Positions 51,746-61,982 of a stretch of 64,000 nucleotides of DNA are shown piece after piece. Within the stretch, counting starts at the first letter, position 1. Each line of letters begins with the position of its first letter. The DNA is taken from NCBI GenBank assembly GCA_951799405.1, contig OX637359.1, positions 3,778,201 through 3,842,200 on the forward strand, given 5' to 3'. The position numbers were made by a program, and so were the translations under genes. Source of the DNA: Agapetus fuscipes. Its lineage: Eukaryota; Arthropoda; Insecta; Trichoptera; Glossosomatidae. The notes under the pieces are model-generated. The model had not been told where the DNA came from, did not search any database, and saw only the letters and a list, made by a program, of their open reading frames with translations.

Positions 51746-51849
51746 ATATCTCAAATGAACATAAGACCTGCAGCTCTTCCCGACCTTTCCTGAAACAGGA
51801 TTCATTTTTAAAGTGAATCAAATAAGTGATTGTGATGAATTTTCCAGCG

Positions 51850-51920
51850 ATGATTTGCAATTATTGTGATGTAATGTAATGTCATGTGATGTGACGTCAT
51901 ATGTTATTTTGTCTCAGTGC
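51850..51920 (+). repeat. TGATGTAATG minisatellite
   Basis: ATGTAATGTAATGTCATGTGATG and variants; related in sequence to the tracts at 34820 and 52850. Confidence 0.6.
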
Positions 51921-52218
51921 TCTTCTGTCCTATTACCATACTATTTATACTTATACTATGAGTCTGTTTGTGTCCTCAACTTGAATCATTCTTCGCTAAC
52001 TATAAAGATAACTTTTTTAATGGCACAAGTTTTCAAAAAGCTCAAATTCATCTTGAGATGCACTCCGACCGTGTGGTCTATTTAATGACCACCTCATTTC
52101 ACAAAAAGCAAGCAGATATGATATATTATATTTATTTACCTACAGTTTCACAGTCACAAGAAGATTTTCTCTAAAAGCTCTCGCAGGCTTTTAAAGAAAC
52201 TTTCAAAGCTGATAAAGA

Positions 52219-52293
52219 TATTGTTACGTTTCCTGCTGGATTCTCTTTTTAAATAAAATGCCAGAATTTATTTTTTAAGACTTATTTTTTAAA
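52219..52293 (-). repeat. Repeat X, truncated copy
   Basis: GATATTGTTACGTTTCCTGC then TGGATTCTCTTTTTAAATAA; homologous to 48075-48140 and 52543-52620. Confidence 0.5.
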
Positions 52294-52327
52294 ATTGTAA
52301 ATCATCGCTGGAAAATTCATCACAATC

Positions 52328-52540
52328 ACTTTGGTTCACTTTGAAAATGTATCCCCTGTTTCTGGAAAGGTCGGGAAGAGCTGCAGGGCTTATGTTCATT
52401 TGAGATATGGGTTTTTTACATTGCAGATCCACATGCGGCATGTGTAAGCGAGAACTTATACGTGTCTGCATTTGGGAATGCATTTAATATGAATCTTAAA
52501 TTTAATATACATTTGCAACTTAGATTATTGATTATAGATA
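52328..52540 (+). repeat. LINE-T 3' UTR
   Basis: Right arm of the inverted duplication; ends TTTGCAACTTAGATTATTG. Confidence 0.8.
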
Positions 52541-52542
52541 TT

Positions 52543-52850
52543 GTTACGTTTTTAGCTGGATTTTCTTTTTTATAAAAATGCTATAATTTATTTTTACAAT
52601 TTATTTCACAACTTGACAATCACTGTTTATAGGTGTTACTCAGCAAATTGCTTTCTTGCGACTCTCCTGTCCGTACCATTTTGATCTCTTTTATCATGAA
52701 CCAGAGGGGTCTTTCTCGCATTTACTAGATCATTCCACCACCAGAATTTTATGTAGGTACACACATATATACAATTCACTATTACTTCCAGATGGGTCCA
52801 TCTTACGTTGTATGTGTGTACAGGCGTACGTATTTCAAGTTCGCATATAT
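52543..52850 (-). repeat. Repeat X (possible LTR)
   Basis: About 300 bp shared with 48060-48420. Read on the minus strand it ends CGTAACA like the LTRs of this window, but the other end is unclear. Confidence 0.45.
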
Positions 52851-53062
52851 AATGTCATGTGATGCAGGGTCATGTGATGCAATGCCATGTGATGTAATCT
52901 CATATGATGTTTTGTCATGTTATAATATATGTATTTCAATAATTTATTTTGTTTAAGGATTTAAATCAAACACTGTTCAATATTTTCACTTTTATAATTT
53001 GTATTTTTAAATTTTACTAACGTTTTCGATCTTACATAGATCATCGTCATGAGGAATATCCA
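52850..53062. repeat. GTCATGTGATGT tract and Penelope-type hairpin
   Basis: Minisatellite units at 52855-52920. At 53028-53062 (minus) CATGACGATGATCT...AGATCGAAAACG, a hairpin of the shared type. Confidence 0.45.
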
Positions 53063-53175
53063 GAGTCATAATAAAAGAAGAGCTTGTATGAAGAAGGTTA
53101 TGACTCTGGAGGAAATGAAAGAAGTATGCAAGGATAGAAAGAAATGGCGGTTGATCTGTGATGCTGGCGGCTAGG
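53063..53175 (+). pseudogene. LINE-T coding end
   Basis: The plus strand reads NIQSHNKRRACMKKVMTLEE then MKEVCKDRKKWRLICDAGG and a TAG stop. Confidence 0.7.
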
Positions 53176-53264
53176 GTTTGTTAAAGTGAAATTGGTTTTA
53201 TGATTTAGTTTTTTATGTCCATGTATATATTGATATTTATTGATTTAAAAAAATGTAATTTGTC

Positions 53265-53530
53265 ATTTATGTTCCTTGACTTATAGGTTGTTATGCGGCT
53301 GACCACCCATAATATAAAAAATTGGTTCACTTTGCCAATGTCACCCCTGTTTCAGGGAAGGACGGCAAGAGTTGCAAGGCTTATGTTTATTTGAGATTGG
53401 GTTTTTATATTGTAGGTCCACATGCGGCATGTGTTAGCGCGAAATTATACATATCTGCTTGTGGGAATGCATTTAATATAAATCTTAAATGATATATATC
53501 TTTGCAGCTTAGATTAGATTAGATTAGATC
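53265..53530 (+). repeat. LINE-T 3' UTR with GATTA tail
   Basis: Complete; ends TTAGATTAGATTAGATT. With 53063-53175 it gives ORF end, about 90-bp spacer and UTR. Confidence 0.85.
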
Positions 53531-53690
53531 GTCAGGTATACAAAATTTTTAAAAACAAAAGTCAATGGTATTATAGTCCATAGTATTATAGTATACTTAT
53601 CTATACTCTATTCTCTCAAACTTTGTGCAGGCAACATGGCGGCAACATGGCGGCAACACGTCGCCTGAGTTCTCCAAATTAATGTAAGAT

Positions 53691-53715
53691 CTTAAGATCT
53701 TAAGATCTTAAAATT
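53691..53715. repeat. TTAAGATC tandem repeat
   Basis: Three units; flanked by a repeated AATTAATGTAAGA. Confidence 0.6.
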
Positions 53716-53799
53716 AATGTAAGAGTTATCCAAATTAATGTAAGACAATCCTTTGCGAATGGTGACCTAATGTGTAAAATAAATAGTATGAACAATTTA

Positions 53800-53995
53800 G
53801 TCGGTGTTATAGCCGCGGGGATCAAGACAGGTTATTTGGAACCGGATAACGCTGGTTCGAATCCCGCGACGATAACTTCGACCCTGGTTCAACAGATGCC
53901 GTTGCCTGCACACAAGCTTCTGCTTTCGCATGAAGACAACTGGCCAGGTAAAATAGGTTGGTGGATTGCATTCCTTTCCACAAATCTATTTAAAA
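53800..53995 (+). repeat. SINE-C copy
   Basis: tRNA-like head with a box-B-like GCTGGTTCGAATCCC, then TTCGACCCTGGTTCAACAG and a CACAAATCTATTTAAAAAAA end. Confidence 0.65.
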
Positions 53996-53999
53996 AAAA

Positions 54000-54364
54000 A
54001 TAAAAAAAAATCTACAAAAGTGTTGCAGTTATTATTTGGATGATTAACCCTTAAAGGCCATTTTAGCCCATCCATGCCGGATGAGCGAATAGGTGTTAAT
54101 CCAAATACCAAGTAGTAAACGCTGAAAAAAACAGTTTTTTGAAGAATGCTAAAAGCGAACGAAATGAACTGTAAGAAGTTCATTTCGTTTTGCCTCCACA
54201 CCTCTGCTAAAATATATGTAAAGATGTACACGGCTTTAAATGAATTTAGATGACAGTTATAAAGGAGGGCGCTTTTATGACTTTACGGCCTTCAAACCAA
54301 GGAGTTTCTTACGGGTATTATCTTGTTTTTCTACAACAAAATACTTCATAAATTTCAGCGATTC
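54000..54364. other. Unassigned stretch
   Basis: Short inverted repeat GAACGAAATGAACT / AGTTCATTTCGTTTT at 54156-54191. Nothing else seen. Confidence 0.35.
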
Positions 54365-55032
54365 AGGTAGAATAATGGCAGTTGATCTGTAACTGGCGAC
54401 TAAGGCTCGGGTTTATAAATTACAATTCATTATTTTGTACTTGTTTTGGTATTTATATGCATTATTTGTTAATTGTAATTTTTTTATTTATTATCTAGGT
54501 TCCTTGACTTATAGGTTGGTATGCGGCTGACCACCCAGGCTGTAGAAAATAGTTCACTTGGCCAATAATGATATTAGGATGATTTATTTGGTGAGCGCTG
54601 TTTTTGTGTGTGTCACGCCTCAAGAGCCCTCTGCGAGCTTAGTCGTCGCTGTAGAAAGCGCCAATTCTCAAGCAAGACCCAGTTTGTAAGGCTGGATGGA
54701 CCTTAAGTGACCGGTCTTTGGTAAAGGTTTATGAATTTTTTACCCAGCGAAGAGCATATTAAATGGTATATTTTTTTGTGCTCCGCCGGGATTTAAGCCC
54801 ACAGCCTTCCATTTACGAGTCAGAAATGTAAACCACTAGACTACGGACCGGTCAATGTCACCCCTGTTTCAGGGAAGGTTGCAGGGTGTATGTTAATTTG
54901 AGATTTGAGTGTTTATGTTGTAGGTTCACATGCGGCATGTGCAAGCGCGAACTTATACGTGTCTGCTAGCGAGAATGAAAATAATGTGAATCCCCAATAT
55001 TATCTACACATCTTTGCAACTTAGATTATATT
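54365..55032 (+). repeat. LINE-T ORF scrap and 3' UTR split by SINE-A
   Basis: 54365-54415 coding scrap (RWQLICNWRLR-like); UTR pieces 54498-54567 and 54854-55032. Confidence 0.7.
54568..54853 (-). repeat. SINE-A, full length
   Basis: Minus strand, inserted at CCAATG of the LINE-T UTR. Confidence 0.85.
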
Positions 55033-55539
55033 AACATCGCATTGAACTATCAAAAGTGACGTCTTACAAGATGGCGACGTTGGTTCCGATTTTCTCCACG
55101 TTCAATTTTAGTCTTGTCGATTCGTATTTAAATAAAAAAAAAAATCAATTTGAATAAAACTCAATTTCCCCTCAATTTATTCTCGAGAATTTTCGAGAAG
55201 AAATCAAATTTTCTCGAGTAAAAAACAGTCGAGTCAACACCTCGGGTAATGAGTGAAAATCGATTGGAATCAGAATTCTAAAAGGGCGTCGTTACGAGTG
55301 AATATCGCGTACCAGAATAACCATGGCTCCGTTGAATGGCCCTCCAGGTCGCAATCTGCGGCGTACGGGATTATCGCCCCTATGGGAGGGTGAAATATTG
55401 ATAGGCCTCCCTAAACCACCCAACTGTCTGCCTTAAAAGAAGTTGTTCTAAAAGTTTTTTTGTAAAAGTAATTGATGTATATAAGTGAAGCCTAAACGGT
55501 GAATTTAAAGTAAGAATAGTCAAGTTCGTTCGGTAGAAA
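55033..55539. other. Unassigned stretch
   Basis: Repeated CTCGAGAATTTTCGAG-like motifs near 55190-55220. A 37-codon ORF starting MAPLNGPPGRNLRRTG at about 55323 has no match I know. Confidence 0.3.
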
Positions 55540-55855
55540 TGGATTATCTAAGAGGTATGATTGAAATAAAATTGAGTGATAGGGTGAGGATTGATTTTGT
55601 AAGAGAAGTAGGTGGTGCAAGAGAAAGTGTGAAAGTGAAGATTAAGATGGTTTGGACATGTGGAGAGAATGAGTGATGAAAGACTGATAAACAAAGTAAA
55701 TGTTACAAAAATGGATTGATGCCGTGGTAGAGAAAGACTGAGAAAGGTATGGATTGACCGAAGTCTTGAAATAGCGAATTAATTGGATTTCCAGTGTCGT
55801 AATAAAAGAGGAACTTACATAAAAAATACTATGCCTGTGAATGAAATGAAAGAAG
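55540..55855 (+). pseudogene. LINE-T RT C-terminus, eroded
   Basis: Plus strand begins MDYLRGMIEIKLSDRVRIDF; later blocks (WFGHVERMSDERL, GRERLRKVWID) are in shifted frames. Confidence 0.65.
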
Positions 55856-56315
55856 TATCCACTTTGCCAATGTAGCCCCGGTTTTAGGGAAGGGCAAAAA
55901 GAGTTGCAGGGAGAATGTCCATTGAAAGCTTGTGTTTTTATTTTGTAAGTTCGCATGCAGCAGTGTAAGCGCAAACTTACTGTCTATAATAATAATCTAT
56001 AATCTAAGTTGCAAGGATATATTCATTTAAAGCTCTCAGATGTATGCCCACAAACCAACAAGTGTAGTTCGCGCTTACAAATGCTGAATGTGTACTTACA
56101 AATAAAATCCAAACCTCAAATGAACATAAGCCCCACAACTTTTGCCGACCTTCCCTGAAACAGGGGTGACATTGGCAAAGTGAACCATTTTTTACAGTAT
56201 GGGTGGTCAGCCTCATACCAACCTATAAGTCAAGGAATAGTCTGTCTGCTTGTGAGAATACATTTAATATGAATCTTAAATGTTGGCATATCTTTGCGAC
56301 TTACATCATAGATTA
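55856..56315. repeat. LINE-T 3' UTRs, tail to tail
   Basis: Plus copy 55856-55998, minus copy 55998-56238 and a plus 3' piece 56240-56315. The first two meet at their GATTA ends (TATAATAATAATCTATAATC). Confidence 0.75.
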
Positions 56316-56324
56316 TGCATACAT

Positions 56325-56767
56325 GATAATTCGTCCCCTTCGGAGACAACGCAGTTTAAAAAGTCACACTAAATGTGCAGCTTAGTTGCATGTTTGCGTT
56401 TATCTGTTGGCAACTCTTTTATGTATCTGTGCATTTTATGAACCTCTCGCGGACCAATGGTTGAAAATCGCTGTTTGAAAACAAGTACATGGAATAAAAT
56501 ACTTGTAGAATTGTTATATACCTAATAATATTTAATTTTTAATCTAAGTTGCAAAGATATATTAAGACAATTAATAAAAACGTCTTTATTACCTACGTAA
56601 TTACTTTATTCTCCACGTATTTTAGAAAAATTGGCGGTCTACCACACTAAAGACGGTGCTTGCGTTCCATTCCAGAGGGCTAAGATTCGATTCCGATCTG
56701 CATTGGCAAAGTGAATATTTTTTTACAGTATGTGTGGTCAGCCTCATACCAACCTATAAGTCAAGAA
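56325..56767. repeat. SINE-B and LINE-T scraps
   Basis: SINE-B end at 56325-56400 (+), SINE-B head at 56630-56700, LINE-T start at 56700-56767 (-). The part between 56400 and 56630 is unassigned. Confidence 0.45.
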
Positions 56768-56819
56768 ACTCTCTGAATTCTAGTGAGTACCCCGCACAGG
56801 ATTCCTTCAAAAAAATTGT

Positions 56820-57150
56820 CATGAAAGTGGTTTGAAAAGAAATGAAAATAAGGAGACAACGCTGCATAGGCTCTGGCCACCCTTGGTGGAAAGGCGAATC
56901 TAATCTAATGTAAGATGCAAATATATGTATGTAACATTAAAGATCCACATTATATGCATTTTAACAAGCAGACACGTATGAGTTCGCGCTTAAACATGCC
57001 GCTGTAAACCTACATATAAAAACCCGAATCTCAAATGAACATACACCCTGCAACTCCTGCCACCCTTCCCTGAAACAGGGGTGACATTGGCAAAGTGAAC
57101 CATTTTTACAGCATGGGTGGTCAGCCGCATACCAACCTATAAGTCAAGGA
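56820..57150. repeat. LINE-G tail (+) next to LINE-T 3' UTR (-)
   Basis: 56840-56895 reads the KW-x-LCR-LWP end of LINE-G; 56903-57150 is a complete minus LINE-T UTR. Confidence 0.7.
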
Positions 57151-57159
57151 ACATACACA

Positions 57160-57660
57160 ACAGATTACATTTTTAAAATCAATAAACAATAATATATACG
57201 GACAAAAACTCGGACATCAAAACAAACAAAAACGAATGAGAAAAAAAAAACGAATAAAATAATTGTCAAAGAAACCCAAGTCTATCATCACTGGGCCTTT
57301 AAAAAAACAGTATCACGTTATTTTTCCCTTTTCAACATCACCCTTTTTGAGGTTAGCTGTCTGAATTTTTCAAAATCCTAACCGCCATATTTATTTTGCA
57401 ATTTCCCGCCGTTCAAATTTAATCCCCGAGATTGTTTTGATAATTTTCATTTCCTCGAAAAAACCGCCAAAGTGAAAATCCCCTTTTACGAGAAGAAAAT
57501 GGGAGTTGCCATGAGGACAGTGGTCAAGTCATAAAGTACAGCTCGCAAGTAGTTAGTGATGAGAAGTTCTAGTAAATCAATATTCCATAGTTCGAACAAC
57601 ACACTCCGTAACAAAAACACTCGAAAATGGTCATTTTTCGTGAATCTCCCATTTAGTAAA
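57160..57660. other. Unassigned stretch
   Basis: A-rich run at 57240; no motif or repeat match. Confidence 0.35.
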
Positions 57661-57689
57661 TCTATAATCTAAGTTGTAATGATATATTG

Positions 57690-57915
57690 GCATACAAAGA
57701 AAGTGTGAAAGGAATAAAGAGGGAAGGGACGACCGAGAAAAGTATGCAGTGATCAGATTGAGGAGATTGTGAAAGAATGGGATATACAAAGTGAGAGTAA
57801 AAGAAGAAAATGCATGAAAAAGGGGATGGATATGAATGAATTGAAGTATGTAAGGATAGGAAAAAATGGAGGCGACTCTGCAGAGGCTCTAGCGGAATGG
57901 CGACAGAGTTACAAG
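57690..57915 (+). pseudogene. LINE-G 3' end
   Basis: Reads RGRPRKVCSDQIEEIVKEWD then IQSESKRRKCMKKGMDMNEL, ending at GCGACAGAGTTACA. Confidence 0.65.
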
Positions 57916-58112
57916 GTTCATATTTAATGCTGGCCCTCATGCAGACACGTGTAAGTCGACGCTTACTTATGCTGCATATGCACTTAAAAAAACCTCATAT
58001 GAACGTAAACCTTGGAATCAGGGGTGACATTGTCAAAAGTGAATACGACCGGTCCATAGTCTAGTCACTAATGGGTTATACTTCTGACTCGTAAATGGAA
58101 GGTTGTGGGTTA
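57916..58112. repeat. LINE-T UTR scrap (-) and SINE-A head (+)
   Basis: LINE-T 57916-58045; SINE-A head 58047-58112 (GACCGGTCCATAGTCTAG...GGAAGGTTGTGGG) without a body. 58113-58499 is unassigned. Confidence 0.55.
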
Positions 58113-58499
58113 AACGATAGTCAATTGTCCAGATGGAGTTTCTGGACTTGAGTCGCTTGTTTGGATGTTGGAAAATGTCCTTGAAAGCAAGGAGCAACGA
58201 ATCACTGTCGACCTTTTTAATGAATATTATACATATAAACATTCCTTGACATTGACCTATGATATCTGTGGACTATAAATTATTTTTACGAAAATAAACA
58301 TTAGGTATATATCTGTTTCGACTTCCTTACGAAAATGGTCCTTAATAAGAAAGAGAACAAAGAACTTCACAGTTGCATTTCCATGTGTACAAAAAAACTC
58401 GAATGTAAAAATGTTTCTAGAAAGTTGTCAGCATTGCAAATATAATGGCTGCCCTGTGGGCGCCCGAACTAGTCCGAACATAGATAAGTATGTATACTT

Positions 58500-58745
58500 T
58501 CGGGGTTATTCTTAGACATTTTAGTCCCCCATTGAGCCCACGTTTTGAAAAACTAATGATGCCTCGGCTGAAAGTTTCATGACCACGGTCATTCTTACCT
58601 ACCGAATTTTGGTAGTTTTTGTATGAAGACTGTAATCAGCTGTTCACTTGCGGCCATCTTGGATTGACAGGTCTTGATACAAATGCATCATTTGTTTGTC
58701 AAAGCGTGGGCTCAACGGGCGACTAAAATGTCTAAGAATAGCCCC
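58500..58745. mobile_element. TIR element with an inner MITE-P-like core
   Basis: About 62-bp inverted ends: CGGGGTTATTCTTAGACATT...AATGATGC and the complement of GCATCATTTG...AATAGCCCCG. The core (58573-58680) resembles one arm of MITE-P with GCGGCCATCTTGGATTGAC. TTT lies on both sides. Confidence 0.65.
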
Positions 58746-58794
58746 GTTTGAGTCCGAACATAGCACCACATAGCACGCGCGCGTTATAAATCTT

Positions 58795-58989
58795 GTGATC
58801 GATAAAATTGACGATTTTTTAAGGAAAAATGCATTATTTCAAGACATTAAAGCATGTTTTTTAATTGAGTGTCGAAACACAAAATGGAGAAAGCAAGAAA
58901 ACATAGAATTTGAACATGTTTTGTATGAGTACACCACTGCGACATTTGACAGAACTGAGATAAATGTGGTCTGCAGCAGGTATATGTAT
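58795..58989 (+). other. Unrecognised ORF cut by a solo LTR
   Basis: 65 codons open up to the LTR at 58990. Removing LTR and one GTAT extends the frame 13 codons to a stop. It starts only at GTG. The opposite strand is also open across the site (59510 downwards, MKLQAEQVQKDCLISVLQ). No motif either way. Confidence 0.2.
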
Positions 58990-59370
58990 TGTTATGTAAA
59001 TATTAGAATAGGTATTAGTTATAGTTATAGGAATTCTGTATTACATTGTGTGGGTAGGAATCATTGAATAATAATACTTGAAGCATCGAGAAATAATGAT
59101 TACTACGCCTTTCTGGAACTGTCTATCGAATATAGATCTAGATTGTACTGTTTTGAAGAGTATAAGAAGGGTGCGAGTTGCTTGCAGAGCCAGTATCCTA
59201 CGAGCTTTACAACTACATTGAACTAAGTTAACCAGTGAACAGAAACCAAGTGTAATGGAATAGTTGAGACTATCTTTGTGAAAATAAATTATTAAAAATA
59301 TAAAATAAACAACTGTATAAGAAGACCAGTATTTTTAATTGAAAGTCCTTTGAACCCTAAATTCGTAACA
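58990..59370 (+). mobile_element. Solo LTR related to LTR-A
   Basis: 381 bp, TGTTATGTAAATATTAG...CGTAACA, flanked by GTAT (58986-58989, 59371-59374). Blocks ATCGAGAAATAATGATTACT, GAAGAGTATAAGAAGG and AGTGAACAGAAACCAAG align with the Gypsy LTR at 21952 but with many differences, so it is an older relative. Confidence 0.85.
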
Positions 59371-59750
59371 GTATCAATACAGTCAGTTAGTTTCTGCTCC
59401 TGTATGTTATTACTGAATGTTCTTTGCAGTATTCCATGTTCGGTCAATATGAGAGTTTGTAGAACTGAAATTAAACAGTCTTTCTGTACTTGTTCAGCTT
59501 GCAGTTTCATTTCGTATGTATTCGCAAAGTATATTATTAATTTGAACAGTATTGAATAGATTGTTTACGCGGTCTGATATAGTCCAAATAATAAAATCAA
59601 GTTGGACGATCTTGTTGTCAAAAATGAAAAATAAAAACATAAAGAATCTGCTTACAAGTCGAAAGCTGTCTAAAAAAAATATCTCTCTTAAGATAATTTA
59701 AAAAAAAAACGTGGAGTAAAATATAACAAATATGTACTTGTCACTGACCA

Positions 59751-59899
59751 GCTGGAAGTCTCATCACCACAGTAATTCTTACCTACCGAATATCGGTAAT
59801 ATTTGTATGAAGACTAATCAGGTGTTCACTTGCGGTCTTCATACAAATATTACCGATATTCGGTAGGTAAGAATTACCGTGATTGTGAGACTTCCAGCC
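59751..59899. mobile_element. MITE-P, shortest and most perfect copy
   Basis: 149 bp, CTGGAAGTCTCATCACCACA...GTATGAAGAC and complement; the centre is only about 25 bp. Confidence 0.75.
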
Positions 59900-59947
59900 C
59901 TGGTAAAAAATATATTTTAACAATGTAAAAAAATAGTGGGTACTTAC

Positions 59948-60480
59948 GAAAAATCATGGCTGGCGAGGCAGTGTCCCAAAAATCTGCATTCTATTGTATT
60001 GCACTGGTACGGCTTGACAGTCGCACTGATTTCATATGTTATATTGAATCCAAACACATCCAAAAGTGCCGGCAGAGCCCTCAGATGATGACCTTCAAGC
60101 CTCGAAAGACTCAAGGTGATTTCCAAAAAGGGTCCGGCGACTTGAAGCCATTTTATGTGTGTGGAGCTTCCCTCGCTCACTGTGTGAACAGGATTCGCTC
60201 CAGCTTTGTACGCGTCGTCGTAGTAAATGTATTCTGTGAAGCTGAGTCCTGAAGTGACAAAGACTTGGGTCAGGTAGACGATGATGGAGGAATTGGAGTC
60301 GGCGTCGCTTTTGGATATGAGCCACGTACATTGGATTGGAGTGTCGAATGCTTGTGGGAAGTTCGGTGTGTTGATGATGCCCTTTCTTCCAGTCAGGATG
60401 CCACCGCAGTTTTGATGGAGAGCATATGTGCATTTTAGAAACAGGGCAACTAAGCAGATAGTGAAGTTGAGTTGCTTCAT
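59948..60480 (-). CDS. CUB-EGF gene, exon 1 (signal peptide, CUB, start of EGF1)
   Basis: Residues 1-177 and two bases of 178. The start is the ATG at 60480 (minus-strand context AAAACAATGA); the in-frame GTG at 60531 is not a likely start. Residues 1-20 (MKQLNFTICLVALFLKCTYA) are a signal peptide. Residues 25-152 are a CUB domain: C25-G-G, TGRKGIINTPNFPQAF, C51-T-W, and the closing VFGFNITYEI. Only one CUB cysteine pair is present. C160, C165 and C171 begin EGF1. The donor is TTC/GTAAGTA. An acceptor-like CTTCTTACAG ends at 60534, so at least one upstream 5' UTR exon is expected. Secreted or cell-surface role, partner unknown; CUB plus EGF proteins usually mediate extracellular binding. Gene name not recognised. 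Confidence 0.9.
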
Positions 60481-60544
60481 TGTTTTCTTTACACTTTTTT
60501 TTAGTTGTTTATGTTTGAATTTGTTTAGCACATCTGTAAGAAGT

Positions 60545-60812
60545 TTTTATCTATAATCTATAATCTATAATCTAAGCTGCAAGGATATGTAAGCATTTAA
60601 GGCTCATATGAAATGCATGCCTACAGACAGGCACATGTAGGTTCGCGCCTACACATTCTGCATGTGTGCATACAAATAAAGAAAACCTCACATGGACATA
60701 AACCTTGTAACTCCTGCCGCCGTTCCCTGAACCGGGGTGGCATTGGCAAAAGTGAACCGATTTTTACAGCACGGGTGGTCAGCCTCGTACCAACCTATCA
60801 GTCAAGGAGCAC
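60545..60812 (-). repeat. LINE-T 3' UTR beside the exon 1 acceptor
   Basis: Complete minus copy with CTATAATCTATAATC tail units, ending about 11 bp upstream of the acceptor at 60534. Confidence 0.85.
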
Positions 60813-60919
60813 AAAAAATTATAAATGATTTACAGAAATTCATAATGAGACACATTACAAATTCACAATCACAATATTTATTTTGCATTACTTATTTATG
60901 TTAAATTCATCTTTTTTTG

Positions 60920-61165
60920 GAGTTTAGGGTTCGATTCCTACCAAGAGTGTCAGAAATTATTTCCGGTTTCGTTGTTTATTTCGAACCCAACTTTATAAAA
61001 CTACCAAGGTTTGCAAGAGTTAACATCAAATGAGTACCTGCTACCTCGGGAGCAGGATAAAACCCACTTTAAAATGAATTAGCTGACGTAAAGCAGACCT
61101 TAAATGTAAAAAAATATGTGTTTCACTCGCTAATTGCCAGCCATTCGGGACATAACGGCAAAAAC
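60920..61165 (+). repeat. Old SINE-B copy
   Basis: Head partly lost (GGGTTCGATTCCTACC remains); body TCAGAAATTATTTCCGG and CATTCGGGACATAACGGC. Confidence 0.65.
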
Positions 61166-61720
61166 ACAAAGTTTGAATAAAATATGTGATGTCTTAAATG
61201 TAAAAATGAGTGTAAATATGTTTTTGTGAAGAAAATAACATAATATTATTCATATAAGCAAATTAGAAATTTAATTTTATTTTATTTGACCCATTCATAT
61301 TTTGCCTTAATTTACGACCTATGATGGAGACTTAAAATTCCTTCATTTCATAAAAAAAATACAGAAAACTAAAAATTTTATTTTTTTATTTTCAACAATA
61401 TTAAATAAGCTAATGCAAATTGAATTCTGGATTTTCTCTAATATATTATATCAAGGTATTCACAAACCTTCACAGCTAATGCACGCATCCACAATATTTC
61501 AAGATATTATGTTTATCATTCTATGGAATTTTCTGGCGCTGTTTACATTAAATCGAATGTTTCATTAAATACGGAATTTATGGAATTTTAAATTATTATT
61601 CTTTGAAATACATGCTATTTATTCTTTAACAGAAAAATATATCATTCATTTTTTCATTTCTTCATATTTTACAAAGAATGATATATAAATAGTGAAAGAT
61701 ATGATTTTACGAATTCAACC
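61166..61720. other. AT-rich, GGAATTTT-bearing sequence
   Basis: No ORF; motif GGAATTTT appears at about 61526 and 61580. Confidence 0.4.
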
Positions 61721-61721
61721 T

Positions 61722-61982
61722 TTCTAATCTAATCTAATCTAATCTAAGCTGCAAGGATTATACCATTTAAGATTTATATCAAATGCATTCCCACAAGCAG
61801 ACATGTATAATTTCGCGCTAACACATGCCGCATGTGGACCTACATTATAAGAACCCATCTCAAATGAACATAAGCCCTGCAACTCTTGCCGTCCTTCCCT
61901 GAGACAGGGGTGACATTGGCAAAGTGAACCATTTTTTTACAGTATGGGTGGTCAGCCGCATACCAACCTATAAGTCAAGGAA
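61722..61982 (-). repeat. LINE-T 3' UTR with AATCT tail
   Basis: Four AATCT units at 61723-61744; complete to TATAAGTCAAGGAAC. Confidence 0.88.

Larger units (their letters stand above)
51046..51822 (-). repeat. LINE-T 3' UTR with two nested inserts
   Basis: LINE-T pieces 51046-51082, 51379-51455 and 51746-51822, separated by a LINE tail and a MITE. Confidence 0.75.
51024..52558. repeat. Large inverted duplication carrying LINE-T arms
   Basis: AACGTAACAATATCTATAAT plus a LINE-T UTR on the left (51024-51865, with two nested inserts) is mirrored by a LINE-T UTR ending ATTATAGATATTGTTACG on the right (52294-52558). The inner boundary GTGATTGTGATGAATTTTCC...TTTGCAATT (51828-51865) is perfectly complementary to 52294-52329 apart from its last bases. 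Confidence 0.65.
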
